A stretch of 32,260 bases of DNA from a virus: IMG/VR virus record IMGVR_UViG_3300023174_000438, positions 1-32,260 of that record; one strand, 5' to 3'. A program made the position numbers and the translations under genes. Under the pieces are notes generated by a model. That model had not been told where the DNA came from, ran no database searches, and saw only the letters and a program-made list of their open reading frames with translations. This document shows positions 5,212 to 12,790 of this stretch, piece by piece (positions within the stretch are counted from its first letter, which is position 1; each line of letters opens with the position of its first letter).

Positions 5212-5409
5212 TCACCATTTCCCAATAGGACAAGTAGCATGTTCTAACTTGGTCTTTAACTTCATAAAGCAGCCACATAACTTACACTGATTTGTTTTAG
5301 CACGATAGTTCTCACAGCCAGAACATATTGCTAGTCTGGCTTGCTCTAATTCTTCTGGAGATCGGGGAGAACCATCAAATAGATTCCAAGGTTTAACTTC
5401 ATCACTCAT
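5212..5409 (-). CDS. DUF6171-type cysteine-rich protein (65 aa)
   Basis: The pattern C29-x2-C32, C42-x2-C45-x-C47 and C60 within CSGCENY, CKLCGCFM and ATCPIGKW matches the small DUF6171 phage/bacterial family as I remember it, presumably zinc-binding. I chose ATG at 5409, three codons inside the longest frame, because TATAAT ends 7 nt before it and no ribosome site exists. That makes the transcript leaderless. It is co-transcribed with the 250-aa gene. Confidence 0.75.
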   Translation of the reverse strand: MSDEVKPWNLFDGSPRSPEELEQARLAICSGCENYRAKTNQCKLCGCFMKLKTKLEHATCPIGKW

Positions 5410-5416
5410 ACAAACC

Positions 5417-5422
5417 ATTATA
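5417..5422 (-). promoter_or_regulatory. -10 box for a leaderless transcript (5409)
   Basis: TATAAT on the minus strand with 7 nt (GGTTTGT) to the ATG at 5409. This places the transcription start at or next to the start codon. No clear -35 is present. Confidence 0.6.
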
Positions 5423-5508
5423 GCCTATATTGGGGATATAAGCCATTCTTAGACACTATTGGGAGTGTGTCCCATAGATTGTCTAGGGTAGGGTTTGATA
5501 CCCTCTAT

Positions 5509-5536
5509 TTTCGGCTCGCTTTGTATCCCGCCGAAA
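5509..5536 (+). other. Small hairpin upstream of the 5576 gene
   Basis: TTTCGGC (5509-5515) and GCCGAAA (5530-5536) form a perfect 7-bp stem with a 14-nt loop between two divergent promoters. It has no T tract, so it is not a classic terminator; an operator is possible. Confidence 0.3.
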
Positions 5537-5562
5537 TTTAAGAATGGTATCTTAAATAATGA

Positions 5563-5568
5563 TATAAT
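5563..5568 (+). promoter_or_regulatory. -10 box for a leaderless transcript (5576)
   Basis: TATAAT followed by 7 nt (ACTTCTT) and then the ATG at 5576. No ribosome site is present, which fits a leaderless mRNA. Confidence 0.6.
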
Positions 5569-5575
5569 ACTTCTT

Positions 5576-5788
5576 ATGACCGTACAAGATTGGGCTTCAT
5601 TAATCGTCGCAATACTTACAATTGTATCTTCAATTGCTTTTGGAATTAAATGGCTTGTAAAACATTATCTGAGCGAACTTAAACCGAATTCTGGATCATC
5701 GCTAAAAGACTCTGTTAATAGACTTGAAGAAAAAACTGACAAGGTGTTTGATCTTTTGATTGAACATATTAAAGATCATAATAAGTAA
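5576..5788 (+). CDS. Small membrane protein with coiled-coil tail (holin candidate)
   Basis: Begins MTVQDWASLIVAILTIVSSI. Residues 7-28 form one membrane span, followed by a basic VKHYLSELKPNSGSS stretch and a coiled coil (SVNRLEEKTDKVFDLLIEH). I chose ATG at 5576 over an upstream in-frame ATG at 5495, since TATAAT lies 7 nt before it and the upstream 27 codons cover the promoter. Proteins of this layout occur in many actinophages. A holin or other lysis role is an inference, and the endolysin is 10 kb away. Confidence 0.65.
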   Translation: MTVQDWASLIVAILTIVSSIAFGIKWLVKHYLSELKPNSGSSLKDSVNRLEEKTDKVFDLLIEHIKDHNK

Positions 5789-6016
5789 TTCTTCTATATA
5801 TAATATATACTTAATATCTTAAAAACTTTTATACAGTATATTCTTTTCTTTATATATTTTAAGTATACACTATCAATACCCTGGCCATTTAGGATAAAAC
5901 GGACATAAGGTATATAACCATTTATAACTCTTTTATAACAATTTAATATTATAACTTTTTGTTATACAAATCATTAATAACCTGGTTTTATTTAAATAAT
6001 AAGATATAATCTTAAT
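5789..6016. other. AT-rich spacer with phased TATAAC repeats
   Basis: No gene is seen. TATAAC occurs at 5913-5918, 5923-5928, 5934-5939 and 5950-5955, the first three about one helical turn apart. The last is paired with GTTATA (5961-5966) as a dyad with a TTTTT spacer. A -10 box TATAAT (6005-6010) ends the spacer. Very high AT content also fits DNA unwinding or a binding site for an AT-specific protein. Confidence 0.4.
6005..6010 (+). promoter_or_regulatory. -10 box upstream of the 6017 hairpin
   Basis: TATAAT whose predicted start (about 6017) is the first base of the strong hairpin at 6017-6065. No good -35 is seen. Confidence 0.45.
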
Positions 6017-6065
6017 GCTAGCACCCAAGTTGCTACCCCCACCCCACTGCGCTTGGGTGCCTAGC
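6017..6065 (+). ncRNA. Hairpin at predicted 5' end: terminator or small structured RNA
   Basis: GCTAG-CACCCAAG (6017-6029) pairs with CTTGGGTG-C-CTAGC (6052-6065), a 13-bp stem with one bulge, around a 22-nt C-rich loop. It begins where transcription from 6005-6010 should start and ends just before the TGGTATAAT of the next unit. It could be a terminator, a 5' stabiliser or a short RNA. The following sequence CTTATTTTA is only a weak T tract. Confidence 0.4.
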
Positions 6066-6074
6066 CTTATTTTA

Positions 6075-6083
6075 TGGTATAAT
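6075..6083 (+). promoter_or_regulatory. Extended -10 promoter, leaderless start at 6091
   Basis: TGGTATAAT with 7 nt (CAATGAT) to the ATG at 6091; no -35 and no ribosome site. Confidence 0.65.
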
Positions 6084-6090
6084 CAATGAT

Positions 6091-6507
6091 ATGTGCTCAC
6101 CTACAATAGAACGATTTGGGGCTACCCCAGCAAATATTCAATGGACTGTCGTTCGTGGAGACTATGCTTCATTTACAGTTTCATTTCTTGAAAATGATGA
6201 AGTTACAGAATTTGACACTATTGGATGGGCTTTTGCTGCTACAGCCTATGATCCCACTACAGATGTTTTAGATGAATTAGATGTTGTTGTAGATGGTTCA
6301 GTTATTACTGTTAGTGCTCCCGCTTCAATTACTGAAAACTGGGGAACCAAATATAAGTCCGTAGTTGCAGAATTATCTTTTGATCTTCAAGCAATAGTTC
6401 CAGACGGTGCCACAACAATGACCTGGACTCCAGTAATTGGAACTATATGTGTTCTTGGAGATGTTTCTCCATCAACTACAAGAAATACTTTGGGTGGTGT
6501 ATCTTAA
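6091..6507 (+). CDS. Ig-like tail/baseplate protein (BppU-N-like), 138 aa
   Basis: The N-terminal part reads IQWTVVRGDYASFTVSF, the W-x(3)-RGD-x-A-x-F signature also seen in the proteins at 7365 and 17319. It is typical of the Ig-like N-terminal domain of baseplate/tail proteins (BppU-N type). The rest alternates beta strands and ends with TTRNTLGGVS. It likely sits in the tail or fibre attachment site. TATAAT lies 7 nt before ATG, so the mRNA is probably leaderless. The next mini-gene starts directly after the stop. Confidence 0.65.
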   Translation: MCSPTIERFGATPANIQWTVVRGDYASFTVSFLENDEVTEFDTIGWAFAATAYDPTTDVLDELDVVVDGSVITVSAPASITENWGTKYKSVVAELSFDLQAIVPDGATTMTWTPVIGTICVLGDVSPSTTRNTLGGVS

Positions 6508-6591
6508 ATGATAATTAAAATCAAAGATACAAATACTAAACTTCCACCAATCATAAAGATAAACGGTACTATTTTTAAAGTTAAGAAATAG
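6508..6591 (+). CDS. 27-aa basic peptide between tail genes
   Basis: The ATG directly follows the TAA of the upstream gene, and the frame runs MIIKIKDTNTKLPPIIKING to a stop 3 nt before the collagen-like gene. The regular hydrophobic/basic alternation looks like a beta hairpin. The contiguous spacing argues for translation by reinitiation, but there is no homology support. Confidence 0.4.
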   Translation: MIIKIKDTNTKLPPIIKINGTIFKVKK

Positions 6592-6594
6592 TCC

Positions 6595-7338
6595 ATGGCC
6601 ATATCAAAAAATATGGATGCTCCAAAAGCAAGGTATGCAGAAGCAGTAAAGTCAACCAAAAGTATAGAGGCTAACAATACTGAATATATTGCTGTTCCAG
6701 GAATTCAAGGTGAACGAGGAGAGCAAGGGCCAGCAGGACCTCAAGGACCAGAAGGACCTAAAGGCGATAGAGGTATTCCAGGAAAAGATGGTAGGGATGG
6801 ACCACAGGGGCCACAAGGACCTAAAGGGGATCCTGGTCGTGGCGGTGGAGAAGGGTATGTAAGTCCTTCAGGCCAATATCCAGGTTGGGCATATTATCAA
6901 AATAAAAATAAAAAACCGTTATTTTTAGGACCCGATAGAGGCGATGATGGTTGGGTAGATGTTTTAATGGATGATGATATAGATAACAATATTTTAAAGT
7001 TTCTTCCAGAAGGATCGGTATCTCTTTGGAATTCAGTTACTCAAAGAATTAATTTTAAACAACTAAAAGTAGGTGCTAGAGTAGATATTAGATATGATAT
7101 AGCGCTTACTACTGATACAAATAGCACAGAGGCATGGATTAGAACTTTTATTCCAAAGGTTGAGTCTCCAACGGGATATATCGGAATGCTCAAATATAAA
7201 TATCCTTATGAAATGTCTATTAACCAAACCCTATATGTTGATTTATCAAAGATTAGATCTGAAGGTGCAATAATTCAAGCAAGAGCAGATAATGAAAGCA
7301 CCATTATGTTAAAGGGTATGTACATATCGGTTTCTTAG
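6595..7338 (+). CDS. Collagen-like tail fibre protein (247 aa)
   Basis: After a short N-terminal segment, residues about 36-84 are uninterrupted Gly-x-y triplets ([17 protein letters not shown] and so on), a collagen-like triple helix that would trimerise as a fibre stalk. Residues about 90-247 form a beta-rich C-terminal domain ([16 protein letters not shown], then AWIRTFIPK, ending MYISVS), likely the tip. It follows the Ig-like protein and the 27-aa peptide with almost no gap, suggesting one unit. Host receptor binding is inferred from architecture. Confidence 0.8.
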   Translation: MAISKNMDAPKARYAEAVKSTKSIEANNTEYIAVPGIQGERGEQGPAGPQGPEGPKGDRGIPGKDGRDGPQGPQGPKGDPGRGGGEGYVSPSGQYPGWAYYQNKNKKPLFLGPDRGDDGWVDVLMDDDIDNNILKFLPEGSVSLWNSVTQRINFKQLKVGARVDIRYDIALTTDTNSTEAWIRTFIPKVESPTGYIGMLKYKYPYEMSINQTLYVDLSKIRSEGAIIQARADNESTIMLKGMYISVS

Positions 7339-7347
7339 TGGTATAAT
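7339..7347 (+). promoter_or_regulatory. Extended -10 promoter before 7365
   Basis: TGGTATAAT overlapping the end of the collagen-like gene. The predicted start near 7354 falls in the AGGAGG ribosome site, so the leader would be very short, or the motif may be used differently. Confidence 0.5.
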
Positions 7348-7364
7348 GGATCAGGAGGATCTCA

Positions 7365-7709
7365 ATGGCATTTCCAAGTACTTATAATTTTAACTATTAC
7401 CGTGGTGATACGGCACAATTTGTAGCCCGTCCAAAAAATGCAAATGATGGTTCATCTTTTGATTTAACAGGTTACACTGGAACATTTGTTATTGCTAACC
7501 AAAGAGGATCATCTGGAACACAGGTTTCTGCTACAGCAACAGTAAACGATACAACAGATATTGTAACTTGTACAATTAGTTCAGCCGTTGGAAGAAACCT
7601 TCTACCAGGCACTTATGTATATGACGTTCAGATTGCTAGCAATACTCAAACTTTTACGCTACTCACTGGAACAATAACAGTTACAGACGATATTGCTGGT
7701 GCCGTTTAA
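7365..7709 (+). CDS. Ig-like tail/baseplate protein (BppU-N-like), 114 aa
   Basis: Begins MAFPSTYNFNYYRGDTAQF. The YYRGDTAQF motif followed by FDLTGYTGTF is the typical BppU-N/Ig-like start, with a YVYDVQIAS strand and TGTITVTDDI ending. It is a paralogue in layout of the 6091 and 17319 proteins. A perfect AGGAGG ribosome site precedes it, and the stop overlaps the next gene as TAATG. Probably an adaptor holding a fibre to the tail. Confidence 0.65.
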   Translation: MAFPSTYNFNYYRGDTAQFVARPKNANDGSSFDLTGYTGTFVIANQRGSSGTQVSATATVNDTTDIVTCTISSAVGRNLLPGTYVYDVQIASNTQTFTLLTGTITVTDDIAGAV

Positions 7710-8287
7710 TGGCTGACGTTGTTATATCAAATGATGATATTACAGTTCTTGCACCACCAGAGGTTGTAGAACTTTTAGTTGATATTGGTCCAACAGGACA
7801 AAGAGGCAGCAAGTTTTTTGTAGGAACTGGAGATCCAAATACACTAACATCTGGACAAACCATTTTTTCACAAGATATACTTCTTTATGATATGTATATC
7901 AATACATCTCCAGGAGCCGACTATGGATATATGTATCAATATGTATCAGAGCCAGGTGGAAATGTATGGACTCAAGTTTTAAACATTAACCCTACTTTAT
8001 ATTCAAAAAAACATACAACTACTTTTACTGCTGGTGCAGCATCAATTACTGTTCCAATTGCAAATATTGTAACTGTATCTGGAACACCACTTACAGCATC
8101 TAATTTTAATATTCAGTATAGTATTGAAGGCGCTAACCCAGTTGCCTCTTCAATTCAAGTACCCGCACTTGCAGGTGCTGGAACAAACCTTGTTATTAAC
8201 CTAAAGGCTGTTAAGTCAGTAAGTGGAACATGGTCTAATTTAACAGGAGAGGTAACGGTGCATCTATTTATATCAGTAGTTATCTAA
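7709..8287 (+). CDS. Tail fibre-like protein with short Gly-x-y linker (192 aa)
   Basis: Begins MADVVISNDDITVLAPPEVV. A short collagen-like linker DIGPTGQRGSKFFVGTGDPN (about 26-45) leads to a domain with YGYMYQYVSEPGGNVWTQV. The last third is beta-rich and Ser/Ala/Val-heavy. Proteins with this linker are common phage fibre components. It is coupled to the upstream Ig-like gene by TAATG, so the pair probably forms an adaptor-fibre set. Confidence 0.6.
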   Translation: MADVVISNDDITVLAPPEVVELLVDIGPTGQRGSKFFVGTGDPNTLTSGQTIFSQDILLYDMYINTSPGADYGYMYQYVSEPGGNVWTQVLNINPTLYSKKHTTTFTAGAASITVPIANIVTVSGTPLTASNFNIQYSIEGANPVASSIQVPALAGAGTNLVINLKAVKSVSGTWSNLTGEVTVHLFISVVI

Positions 8288-8290
8288 CTA

Positions 8291-8299
8291 TGGTATAAT
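8291..8299 (+). promoter_or_regulatory. Extended -10 promoter before 8317
   Basis: TGGTATAAT 17 nt before ATG 8317, with GAGGTG between as ribosome site. Confidence 0.55.
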
Positions 8300-8316
8300 T
8301 TTGATGAGGTGAAAAA

Positions 8317-9342
8317 ATGGCAGCAGAATCAATTGGAACTTTAGTACCAACAAAAATACCAGGTCTTTCAGATGCTGCAGATATTCAGGCTGCCCTACGC
8401 CTATACCACTATGGATCTTATACTTTTGATACAGCAGAAACAGTTGCTGCAAACCTTGTAAACCCATCTGTAGCATATACAATTAATAACCTTCAGACAC
8501 AAATCAGTGCCCTTTCTGGTGGTAGTGCAATTCAAGCAACAAGTTTTAATGCTAAAGGAGACCTTCTTTCAGCATCAGCAAATGATACTCTATCTGTTTT
8601 AACAGTTGGGTCAAATGGAAGAGTTCTTACAGCAAATTCTGCAACAGCCACGGGACTTGAATGGGCAACAGTAGAAGTAACAGCAACTAGTGCAAATACA
8701 TTTACAAATAAAAAACTTTCAGACTCAACCACAACTATTGTAGATAATACAGATGCTACTAAGGCTATAAAGTTTGATGTTGCTGGTACTACAAATATTA
8801 CTGGAACTATTGCTACCGCTTTTACTACAGCAAAAACCCTTACTCTTCCTGATGCAACAGATACCCTTGTTGGAAGAGGAACATCAGATACATTAACAAA
8901 TAAAATTTTGACAAGCCCAACAATTAATGATTCATTAAGCAATTATCCAACAATAAAATCTCCTACAGAGACAACAAATATTGTTGCTTCTGCTGCAACA
9001 GGAACTATTAATATTAATTCAGAAACCGCAACAATTTGGTACTACACAACAAACGCTTCAGCAAACCATACATTAAACTTTAGATATAGTTCATCTGCTA
9101 GCCTTGATTCAGTGCTTTCGGTTGGAGAGTCAGTAACTGTTGTTTGGATGAATACAAATGGAACTACTCCATACTATCCAAACGTAATTCAAATTGATGG
9201 AAATACTGTAACTCCAAAATGGTCTGGAGGAACAGCACCATCTTCTGGCAATGCAAGCAGTGTTGACGTTTATGCATTTAATATTGTAAAAACAGCATCT
9301 GCAACTTTTGTTGTTCTTGGATCTCAATCAAAGTTTGCGTGA
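8317..9342 (+). CDS. Tail fibre protein with phage-fibre C-terminal domain (341 aa)
   Basis: It carries the fibre cassette AKGDLLSASANDTLSVLTVG / GRVLTANSATATGLEW (about 78-115) also found in the 18438 protein, then TLTLPDATDTL and TLTNKILTSPTIN segments. The C-terminus (YYPNVIQIDG, WSGGTAP, VLGSQSKFA) matches a domain I recognise from tail fibres of aquatic phages. The sequence is low-complexity, Thr/Ala-rich and beta-repeat-like. It is probably a long fibre or tail appendage protein. Confidence 0.65.
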   Translation: MAAESIGTLVPTKIPGLSDAADIQAALRLYHYGSYTFDTAETVAANLVNPSVAYTINNLQTQISALSGGSAIQATSFNAKGDLLSASANDTLSVLTVGSNGRVLTANSATATGLEWATVEVTATSANTFTNKKLSDSTTTIVDNTDATKAIKFDVAGTTNITGTIATAFTTAKTLTLPDATDTLVGRGTSDTLTNKILTSPTINDSLSNYPTIKSPTETTNIVASAATGTININSETATIWYYTTNASANHTLNFRYSSSASLDSVLSVGESVTVVWMNTNGTTPYYPNVIQIDGNTVTPKWSGGTAPSSGNASSVDVYAFNIVKTASATFVVLGSQSKFA

Positions 9343-9348
9343 TAAGAA

Positions 9349-10233
9349 ATGCCAATACGTTCTACTATCGGGGGTTCTAGACTATTAGGTAAAGGTCCAG
9401 TTTCTGTTGTTTCTGGAGGAACTCTTACTTCTGATTCAACATATTTTTATAGAAGTTTTACTGGTAATGGATCTTTAGTTGTTTCTGGCGCTCCACTTGC
9501 TTGTGAATATTTGGTTGTAGCAGGTGGTGGCGGAGGCGGACCTTCTGGTGGTGGCGGAGGCGGGGGCGTTAGAAAATCATCAGCAACACTTACTGCAAAT
9601 ACATATGCTGCTGTTGTAGGAGGTGGTGGCAATTTTACAAATGGAAATCCTTCAAGTTTTAATTCACTTTCAACATCGGGTGGAGGAATGGGTGGAGGCA
9701 ATGGAAATAGTCCTCAAGTAGGTGGCGCTGGAGGTGGAGCAGGAAGTACGGGTGGATCAAGTTTAACTGGTGCAAATGGTAACTCTGGTGGATATACTCC
9801 AGAAGAAGGACAAAAGGGTGGAGACACTAAATCTGGATCAGGTGGTGCTGGTGGTGGTGGAGGAGGTCCTTCATCACAAGGTGCTAACGAAGGTCAAAAT
9901 ATAGGAACAACAAACTATAAACCTGGAGCCAATGGTGGCGCAGGTTCATATTGGGCTGGATTTTCAGATTTGTTTGGATCAGGTGGAAGATTTGCAGGCG
10001 GCGGTGGTGGAGGAGCCATTCAGGTTGGTTATAGCGGAGGAACTGGCGGTCTTGGCGGAGGAGGTAGAGGTGGTCTTGGCGGAGGAGCACCCGACTATCT
10101 TGGAGACAATGGAGTTGCAGGTACAGAAAATACTGGCGGTGGTGGAGGTGGCTCTGGATACGAAGGAACTGGCGGAGGCATGCCTGGTGGAAAAGGAATT
10201 GTTATTGTGCGTTATTTGAAATCGGCGGTATAA
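9349..10233 (+). CDS. Glycine-rich adhesin (294 aa), founder-type
   Basis: Residues about 1-55 are a small beta-rich domain (MPIRSTIGGSRLLGKGPVSV). From about 56 on, long Gly runs alternate with short polar loops, ending GIVIVRYLKSAV. Glycine-rich domains of this kind form polyglycine-II sandwiches in distal fibre adhesins such as phage S16 gp38, where variable loops bind the receptor. The N-terminus differs from the four other glycine-rich proteins in the window, but the C-terminal pattern is shared. It follows the 8317 fibre by 6 nt. Confidence 0.75.
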   Translation: MPIRSTIGGSRLLGKGPVSVVSGGTLTSDSTYFYRSFTGNGSLVVSGAPLACEYLVVAGGGGGGPSGGGGGGGVRKSSATLTANTYAAVVGGGGNFTNGNPSSFNSLSTSGGGMGGGNGNSPQVGGAGGGAGSTGGSSLTGANGNSGGYTPEEGQKGGDTKSGSGGAGGGGGGPSSQGANEGQNIGTTNYKPGANGGAGSYWAGFSDLFGSGGRFAGGGGGGAIQVGYSGGTGGLGGGGRGGLGGGAPDYLGDNGVAGTENTGGGGGGSGYEGTGGGMPGGKGIVIVRYLKSAV

Positions 10234-10234
10234 A

Positions 10235-10516
10235 ATGTCACATTGGGCAGAAGTAGATAAAAACAATATTGTTATACGTGTTACAGCGGGAGATAATAAT
10301 GACCCTAATGGCGATGAGGGATACCAATGGCTATTAGATAATCTTGGTGGAACTTGGATTAAAACTTCTTATAATGCAAGAGGTGGAGGATTCAGAATGA
10401 ATTTTGCTGGACCTGGATATACTTGGGATGAAACAAATGATAGATTTATAGCACCACAACCAGGACCTTCTTGGATATTAAATGAAGAGACAGCACTCTG
10501 GGAATTGCCTTCTTAA
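10235..10516 (+). CDS. Phage structural/tail-fibre accessory protein (93 aa)
   Basis: Begins MSHWAEVDKNNIVIRVTAGD, followed by NDPNGDEGYQWLLDNLGGTW and a C-terminal PGPSWILNEETALWELPS. This is a conserved small protein of aquatic myo- and siphophages, usually near tail fibres and annotated as a virion or fibre-assembly protein. Two W-x-LNEE/W-x-P style repeats match the 12395 protein. It starts one base after the adhesin stop, so a chaperone or adaptor role for that adhesin is plausible. Confidence 0.65.
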   Translation: MSHWAEVDKNNIVIRVTAGDNNDPNGDEGYQWLLDNLGGTWIKTSYNARGGGFRMNFAGPGYTWDETNDRFIAPQPGPSWILNEETALWELPS

Positions 10517-10517
10517 A

Positions 10518-10546
10518 TTGAGTTTTAATTTTACTAATGCTATACT
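10518..10546 (+). promoter_or_regulatory. Promoter with -35 for a leaderless gene (10553)
   Basis: TTGAGT (10518-10523), 17 nt, then TATACT (10541-10546, preceded by TGC as an extended -10), and 6 nt later the ATG at 10553. The start of transcription should coincide with the start codon. Confidence 0.7.
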
Positions 10547-10552
10547 TTAACT

Positions 10553-11296
10553 ATGACGCAAAATATTAAATTTACAAATACTTCAGGGTACCAAGATTTA
10601 TTAAAACCAGTACCAGCATATACAATGGTTCCAGAATGGTATAAACAAACAGAATCTTATATTGGTGGAAAAAAGAAGCCAACTGGTGATGGTGGGACTA
10701 AGGCTACTATAAAACGTTGTATGCCAGTATTTGATGCTATATCAGCAGGATATTTAATTTTGCTTCCCGCCGATGTTTGGGTATCTCTTAAAGAAGCAAC
10801 TGCTGTAGATGCACAAACCAAAGAACCTATTCAAGATATGCCTACAAAAATGATGCAGCAGTTTGAGTGGTCTAATTTTAACCTTGTTTCTTTTCATCCA
10901 ATAGAGCAAGCCCCACTGCATCCCTCTAAAAATGAACATGCTTACCCAAAATGGATTAATCACTGGTCTATTAAAACACCAAAGGGGTATTCTACACAAA
11001 TCATTCAGCCAATGCACAGGGAATCAGTATTTACAATTATGCCTGGAATTGTAGATACAGATAAATACTCTGCCCCAATAAATTTTCCTATGGTTATTAA
11101 TGACCCTAATTTTGAAGGGCTTATTCCAAAAGGAACCCCAATAGCACAAGTAATCCCATTTAAAAGAGAGTCCTGGCAAATGGAAATTGGAAAAGATTCT
11201 GATATTATTGATCAGGCTAATATTACTACTGAACTACAGACCAAACTTTTTGACCGTTATAAGGGTATGTTTAGGACTATAAAAGAGTATAAGTAG
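10553..11296 (+). CDS. DUF6065-type phage protein (247 aa)
   Basis: The sections VPEWYKQTESYIGG, INHWSIKTPKGYSTQIIQPM, PINFPMVINDPNFEGLIPKG and TPIAQVIPFKRESWQMEI match a conserved phage family I know as DUF6065, beta-rich and of unknown function. It is not obviously structural, yet it lies among adhesin genes with its own TTGAGT/TATACT promoter and no ribosome site. The layout resembles the minus-strand protein at 4456-5208. Confidence 0.7.
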   Translation: MTQNIKFTNTSGYQDLLKPVPAYTMVPEWYKQTESYIGGKKKPTGDGGTKATIKRCMPVFDAISAGYLILLPADVWVSLKEATAVDAQTKEPIQDMPTKMMQQFEWSNFNLVSFHPIEQAPLHPSKNEHAYPKWINHWSIKTPKGYSTQIIQPMHRESVFTIMPGIVDTDKYSAPINFPMVINDPNFEGLIPKGTPIAQVIPFKRESWQMEIGKDSDIIDQANITTELQTKLFDRYKGMFRTIKEYK

Positions 11297-11305
11297 TGAT
11301 ATAAT
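11297..11305 (+). promoter_or_regulatory. Extended -10 promoter before 11332
   Basis: TGATATAAT; the predicted start near 11312 leaves a 20-nt leader with AGGAG. Confidence 0.55.
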
Positions 11306-11331
11306 ATAATTATCATACTTAGGAGTTATCG

Positions 11332-12330
11332 ATGGCAACCAATGTTTTTCCAATAGCATCAACGTCAACAACAAGTTTAAGCACACTTGTAAATACTATT
11401 ACTGCAACAACTGCTAATACAATATATAAAGGCACTGTAAATATGGCTCCCGCAGTCTACACAATCACAGTTCCGTCAGGCACCATGACAATGACATTTA
11501 TTGCTGCAGATAGATCTACTTCATCCACCTACACAAACTCTGTAACAACTGGTGTAACATTTAATATTGCCTTTACAGTAGATACAATTATTTATAGACA
11601 TAGTGCCAACTCTGGATCTGCAACAATTCAAGCAACAGGTAGTCCAGTATCTATAGCAGCATCAGGAATTCTTGATACTTTAACAACTTCACAGGCATAT
11701 GATAGGTCTGGTAAATATGTATATGTTTGTGCAGTTGGTGGTGGTGCTGGTGGCGGTGCAGGATGGGGAAACGGTTATGGAAGTTTTGGTGCTTCAGGAG
11801 GAACAAGTGGTGGTGTAACAAATTCAGAATTTTTAATGACAGCACCCGTCAATATTACAATTGGTTCACAAGGAAATGGTGGAAATACAGGAGGAGCAAG
11901 CGGCAATTCTGGTGGTACAACAAATTTTGGAAACTTAGTTTCTGCAGTTGGCGGCGCTGGTGGTGCAGGTGGCCAAGGAAATAATGGTGGAAGTCCTGGA
12001 AGTCCAACACCCCCATCGGGTGGCGGTAATGCTGGCGCAAATGGTGGTAACGGAGGTGCTTCTGGTTCTGCGGCTTCATGGGTAAAAACAGGAACTACTG
12101 GAGGCGGTGGTGGTGGTGCATATCAAAATGGCGCAGGTGGCAATGGAGGAGGTTCTGGAGGTATAGGAACTGGTGGTAAAGGTGGAGATGGCGCTGGCTC
12201 GGGAAGTGGTCCTGCTGTTGCGGGCAGCGGTTATGGTGCTGGCGGTGGCGGTGGAGCATCATGGAACAGTACTCTACAACCAGGAGCAGCAGGAACTCAA
12301 GGAGTGGTTTACGTAGTTTACAATACATAA
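11332..12330 (+). CDS. Glycine-rich adhesin paralogue 1 (332 aa)
   Basis: Begins MATNVFPIASTSTTSLSTLV. Residues about 1-115 form a beta-sandwich-like domain shared with the 13188, 14154 and 15133 proteins (NVFP start, YTIT strand, NSGSATIQATG, then a DTLTTSQ linker). The rest is a glycine-rich domain with the TGTTGGGGG motif and a GTQGVVYVVY ending. It is likely a receptor-binding tip. The ribosome site is AGGAG. Confidence 0.75.
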   Translation: MATNVFPIASTSTTSLSTLVNTITATTANTIYKGTVNMAPAVYTITVPSGTMTMTFIAADRSTSSTYTNSVTTGVTFNIAFTVDTIIYRHSANSGSATIQATGSPVSIAASGILDTLTTSQAYDRSGKYVYVCAVGGGAGGGAGWGNGYGSFGASGGTSGGVTNSEFLMTAPVNITIGSQGNGGNTGGASGNSGGTTNFGNLVSAVGGAGGAGGQGNNGGSPGSPTPPSGGGNAGANGGNGGASGSAASWVKTGTTGGGGGGAYQNGAGGNGGGSGGIGTGGKGGDGAGSGSGPAVAGSGYGAGGGGGASWNSTLQPGAAGTQGVVYVVYNT

Positions 12331-12338
12331 AATAAATC

Positions 12339-12347
12339 TGGTATAAT
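12339..12347 (+). promoter_or_regulatory. Extended -10 promoter before 12395
   Basis: TGGTATAAT. The predicted start near 12354 is followed at once by a hairpin, GATAG-TTTAAC-CTATC (12357-12372), then AAGGAG. Confidence 0.6.
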
Positions 12348-12394
12348 AATACCAAAGATAGTTTAACCTATCATTACTAAACAAGGAGTAAATA

Positions 12395-12703
12395 ATGGCA
12401 AATTATGCGGTAATTGATAACGAGACAGTTATTAACACAATCGTTGCAGACTCAGTAGAAGTCGCACAACAAGTTACAGGAAAGACCTGTATTGAATATA
12501 CAGATGAAGCCCCACTAGGAGTTAACTGGTATTGGGATGCTACAGCAGATGCTTATATCATGCCATCACCACATACAGGATGGATTTATAACTATGAGTC
12601 AAAGGTTTGGGAAGCACCAACACCTATGCCAGAAGTAGAAGGAAAATTCTATAATTGGAATGACGAAACACAGTCTTGGGATGAATTTACACCAGAAGCC
12701 TAA
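12395..12703 (+). CDS. Phage tail-fibre accessory protein (102 aa)
   Basis: Begins MANYAVIDNETVINTIVADS, followed by GVNWYWDATADAYIMPSPHT, then two W-based repeats (GWIYNYESKVWEAP and FYNWNDETQSWDEF). N-terminal MANYAVI-type proteins are small tail-fibre partners in many phages. The Trp repeats are like those of the 10235 protein. It lies between two glycine-rich adhesins and has an AAGGAG ribosome site. A fibre-assembly role is inferred. Confidence 0.6.
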   Translation: MANYAVIDNETVINTIVADSVEVAQQVTGKTCIEYTDEAPLGVNWYWDATADAYIMPSPHTGWIYNYESKVWEAPTPMPEVEGKFYNWNDETQSWDEFTPEA

Positions 12704-12725
12704 GTTTTAAATATTAAAAATAGTG

Positions 12726-12731
12726 TATAAT
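12726..12731 (+). promoter_or_regulatory. -10 box before 12791
   Basis: TAGTGTATAAT context; the same 11 bp precedes the box at 13156. The leader of about 53 nt holds GAAGAGG as a ribosome site and no clear hairpin. Confidence 0.5.
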
Positions 12732-12790
12732 TAGAATATACGTGATCCTACGATAAAAGCGGGGACACGGCTAAAGAAGAGGTAATATAA

